Shown here: piece by piece, positions 4,938-7,185 of the stretch | How positions within the stretch are numbered: position 1 is the first letter of the stretch | Layout: each line of letters starts with the position of its first letter | Assembly: GCA_021798655.1 (NCBI GenBank) | Contig: JAJZFE010000502.1 | Location: forward strand, 1-7,185 | Length of the DNA: 7,185 nt | Source: Acidobacteriota bacterium | Lineage (GTDB): Bacteria; Acidobacteriota; Terriglobia; Terriglobales; Acidobacteriaceae | Direction of reading: 5' to 3' | Translations under genes and position numbers: made by a program | Notes under the pieces: generated by a model | Told to the model about the DNA's origin: nothing | Database searches by the model: none | The model's input: only the letters and a program-made list of their open reading frames with translations

Positions 4938-6425
4938 ATGCAGACATTGATTCCACCATCCGCGAGGGCAACGGCGAGGCCGCTGGGAAAGGGCGGGCGG
5001 GTGCTGGGCTATGGGCTGACACCGCTGGCGTTGGTGCTGCTTGCCGTGGGACTGGTGATGGCGGTGCCCGCGTTTTTTCATCCGCGACAAATTTATTTCA
5101 TGCTCGGATGGGATGGACTGATCGCGCTGCTGGTGCTAGTGGATGCGGTACGGCTTCCCCGCCCCGAGCAGTTCACGGTGACGCGGACGTTTGTGGATTC
5201 TCCGCAGTTGGGGAGGGCTACGCGCGTGGAGTTGGCCGTGCGCATGGAGGCCGATGGGATTGCGGATGTGCGGATGGTGGATGATCTGCACCCTGCACTG
5301 ATGGCGATGCCGGTGGAACAGCGGGTCGAGGCGTTTCCCCGCGAGGAGGTGGTGAGTGCGTCGACGATCTATCCGCGCGAGCGTGGAGATTTTACGCTGA
5401 GGTGCGTGTACCTGCGCTATCGCGGAGTACTGAGACTGGTGGAGCGTTGGGCTGTAGCAGAGCCGGTGGACGAGACTTCCCATGCGGAGGACGCCGCGCG
5501 GCAGCAGAGGGTGCGGGTGTTTCCAGCGCATGAGGATAGCCGCCAGAGTACGCAGTTTTATCTGCTGCGCGCGCGGCAGATTGAGATGCAGAAGCGCAAG
5601 CTGCAACTGCGCGGGGTGGGGCGTGAGTTCGAGAGCCTGCGGGATTATCAGCCGGGCGATGAGCTGCGGAAGATTTCCTGGACGGCGACGGCGCGGCGCG
5701 GCAAGCTGGTGACGCGGCAGTTTACGGTGGAGCGCTCGCAGCAGGTGTGGATGATGCTCGATGCGGGAAGGCTGTCGCGGACGGCGTTTGAGCTGCGGCG
5801 CGACGGAGCCGAAGCCCTGGCTGAGACATCCGCAGAACGAGAGGCCTCACATCTGCTGACCGTGACACAGTTAGACCAGGCGGCAACCGCGGCGACGATG
5901 CTGGCGCGGGTGATCCAGGGGGCGGGCGATAAGTTCGCCATGATGGCGTATGGACGCGAAGTGCAGCAGTTGCTGCCGCCGGGCGCGGGCGCGATGCATC
6001 TGCGGCTGCTAATCGATCTGCTCAGCCAGACGAGGTCGGAGGCGGCGGAGGCGGACCATCTGAATGCGGTGGCGAGATTGAAGACGGCGCAGCGACGGCG
6101 CGGGCTGATCGTTTGGATTACGGAGCTGACGGATAGTGTGGGCAAGCCGGAGCTGGTGAGTGCAGCAAGTGAACTCGGCAGGCGGCACCTGGTGGTGCTG
6201 GTGCTGTTGAAGCATCCGGAGTTGGAGGAGATGGCGGCGCGCAAGCCGAAGACGCGGGAGGAGATGTTCCATTCGGCGGCGGCGCAGGAGATGCTGGAAC
6301 GGCGGCGCGAGACGATTGCACAGTTGGAGAGGCAGGGCGTGCTGATCGTCGAAACCATAGCGGCCGAGGTGGGGATGCAGGCGGTGAGCAAGTATCTCGA
6401 GGTGAAGGCTGAGGGATGGTTGTAG
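4938..6425 (+). CDS. DUF58 domain-containing membrane protein
   Basis: The product has 495 residues and is the likely adaptor or partner of the MoxR ATPase. Two hydrophobic segments (about 26-47 and 52-74) anchor it. A beta-rich region follows, with YPRERGDFTL typical of the family. The DUF58 signature GREFESLRDYQPGDEL then RKISWTATAR (228-253) is essentially canonical. A vWA-like domain follows, whose first strand reads VWMMLDAGR (270-278): the first MIDAS aspartate is present but the serines of DxSxS are not, so metal binding is doubtful. An extra segment around 290-315 is discussed under findings. The start at ATG 4938 is the first possible in-frame ATG, because a TGA lies at 4929-4931. 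It has no clear Shine-Dalgarno, and a GTG at 5001 is the alternative. The gene probably reads through from moxR despite the 86-bp gap. Confidence 0.92.
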   Translation: MQTLIPPSARATARPLGKGGRVLGYGLTPLALVLLAVGLVMAVPAFFHPRQIYFMLGWDGLIALLVLVDAVRLPRPEQFTVTRTFVDSPQLGRATRVELAVRMEADGIADVRMVDDLHPALMAMPVEQRVEAFPREEVVSASTIYPRERGDFTLRCVYLRYRGVLRLVERWAVAEPVDETSHAEDAARQQRVRVFPAHEDSRQSTQFYLLRARQIEMQKRKLQLRGVGREFESLRDYQPGDELRKISWTATARRGKLVTRQFTVERSQQVWMMLDAGRLSRTAFELRRDGAEALAETSAEREASHLLTVTQLDQAATAATMLARVIQGAGDKFAMMAYGREVQQLLPPGAGAMHLRLLIDLLSQTRSEAAEADHLNAVARLKTAQRRRGLIVWITELTDSVGKPELVSAASELGRRHLVVLVLLKHPELEEMAARKPKTREEMFHSAAAQEMLERRRETIAQLERQGVLIVETIAAEVGMQAVSKYLEVKAEGWL

Positions 6426-6430
6426 CGATA

Positions 6431-6458
6431 CAGTTGCCAGTTCTCAGTTGTCCGTTGC
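6431..6458. repeat. Heptamer tandem repeat at the convergent gene junction
   Basis: Four 7-bp units lie head to tail: CAGTTGC, CAGTTCT, CAGTTGT, CCGTTGC. On the other strand three of them read as NNAACTG units. The array begins 5 bp after the DUF58 stop and covers the stop codon of the convergent gene (TGA at 6446-6444), so it also encodes that protein's last residues. The units are degenerate but keep the 7-bp phase. No terminator hairpin is evident between the two convergent genes. Confidence 0.6.
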
Positions 6459-7185
6459 TGCTGACTTGCGGCCGCCTTCGGTGAGCCAAAGGATGAGGAC
6501 GGTGAAGAGGACGGCGCCGACGGAAAACTTGAGCGCGATGGGGGCGTGGGTGGGCGAGAGAAAGGCTTCGAGCGTGCCCGCGATGATGAGCAGAGGGATG
6601 GTTCCGGCGACGAGTTGAACGGCTTCCAGGCCAGCCAGAGCGAGCGCTGCGCGGCGGCGCAGCATTCCGGGAAAGAGGATTCCTGCACCGAGTCGGAGGC
6701 CGGCAGCACCGGCAAACATGATGCTGGGAAGCTCAAGCGCGCCGTGCGCCGTCATGAAGCTGACCAGGCTGAGGAGCATGTGGTGCTGCGCGCAACAGGT
6801 GAGGACTGTGGCAATCTGCAGGCCGTTGCTGAACAGCAGATAGAGCGTGCCGAGACCGGCGAAGATGCCGCCGGCAAAGGTGAGAAAGCAGACCGTGATG
6901 TTGTTGGTCATGATGCCGGAGGCGGCCTGCGGCTTGATGCTCAGCACGCCTTCGGTCCACATCTGGTGATGTTCGATCTTGTTCATCATCTGGGGGCCGA
7001 GCATGAGAGCGGCAAAGTCCGGGTGAATGGCGGTGATAAGCGCGCCAAGCAGGCCGGCGAGCAGAAAGAGTGCGGTGGCCGCCAGAACGTAACCGGAGAG
7101 CCGGCGCAGCAGACGTGGGTAGCTGTAGGCCATGAATCGCCAGAGGCTTACGAAGGAGATGCGCTGACCGGAATAGACGTAGGGG
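6444..7185 (-). CDS. SpoIIM-family (stage II sporulation protein M-like, DUF95) membrane protein, 5' end beyond the window
   Basis: This is a multi-pass inner-membrane protein related to SpoIIM; the family is widespread in non-sporulating bacteria, so sporulation is not implied. Numbering from the internal ATG at 7133, family hallmarks are NNITVCFLTFAGGIFAGLGT (77-96), a loop with SNGLQ, and AHGALELPSIMFAGAAGLRLG-like residues (129-149; key H130, E134, P136). About five hydrophobic segments are visible. The frame stays open upstream of that ATG to the window edge. The 17 extra codons end in QRISFVSLWRF joined to MAYSYPRLLRR, which matches the IYR...FF--FPRLVRR region preceding the first transmembrane helix in the family. 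The ATG at 7133 has no Shine-Dalgarno, so the true start lies outside and an N-terminal helical part is missing. The gene converges on DUF58 with 18 bp between stops. SpoIIM and RDD proteins commonly neighbour MoxR/DUF58 clusters. Confidence 0.9.
   Translation of the reverse strand, partial: PYVYSGQRISFVSLWRFMAYSYPRLLRRLSGYVLAATALFLLAGLLGALITAIHPDFAALMLGPQMMNKIEHHQMWTEGVLSIKPQAASGIMTNNITVCFLTFAGGIFAGLGTLYLLFSNGLQIATVLTCCAQHHMLLSLVSFMTAHGALELPSIMFAGAAGLRLGAGILFPGMLRRRAALALAGLEAVQLVAGTIPLLIIAGTLEAFLSPTHAPIALKFSVGAVLFTVLILWLTEGGRKSAATDN

Noticed and set aside
6426..6443. Intrinsic terminator between the convergent genes
   Set aside because: No GC-rich stem followed by a T-tract on either strand; only the heptamer repeat is present.
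5648..6736. 362-codon minus-strand frame over DUF58 and the SpoIIM-like gene
   Set aside because: It overlaps two genes with clear family motifs, and its own product is Ser/Arg/Pro-rich low-complexity shadow sequence.

Overview
The window is a high-GC bacterial chromosomal segment. It carries one compact plus-strand operon of five membrane and AAA+ genes, a convergent minus-strand gene cut by the right edge, and a lower-GC non-coding region at the left. The gene set (DUF4129, DUF4350, MoxR ATPase, DUF58, SpoIIM-type protein) and the flavour of the proteins suggest an Acidobacteriota (Terriglobia/Acidobacteriaceae-like) soil bacterium. This is an inference from family resemblance; there is no rRNA or other phylogenetic marker in the window.

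Layout. Positions 1-31 look like the first codons of a divergent minus-strand gene preceded by a Shine-Dalgarno sequence. Positions 32-562 hold no convincing gene. They contain a weak minus-strand promoter candidate, a 13-bp direct repeat and an 18-bp hyphenated palindrome that could be an operator. The operon then runs: 563-1594 six-segment membrane protein; 1581-2618 exported DUF4129 protein; 2615-3853 DUF4350 protein; 3871-4851 MoxR AAA+ ATPase (probable GTG start); and, after an 86-bp gap with a hairpin, 4938-6425 DUF58 protein. Genes 1/2 and 2/3 overlap by 14 and 4 bp. A heptamer tandem repeat sits at the convergent junction, followed on the minus strand by the SpoIIM-family gene (6444 to beyond 7185).

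How the genes may work together. MoxR ATPases and DUF58 proteins are a recurrent pair: the ATPase is thought to act as a chaperone-like remodeller and the DUF58/vWA-like protein as its adaptor or client at the membrane. DUF4129 and DUF4350 proteins, both membrane-anchored, often accompany them, and SpoIIM-type and RDD membrane proteins are frequent neighbours. The whole therefore looks like a membrane-associated MoxR module of unknown substrate. The module type is known from gene neighbourhoods but, as far as I know, is functionally uncharacterised in this kind of organism. I see no phage, CRISPR, toxin-antitoxin, insertion-sequence or tRNA signal. Very long open frames on the minus strand opposite the operon are a high-GC codon-bias artefact.
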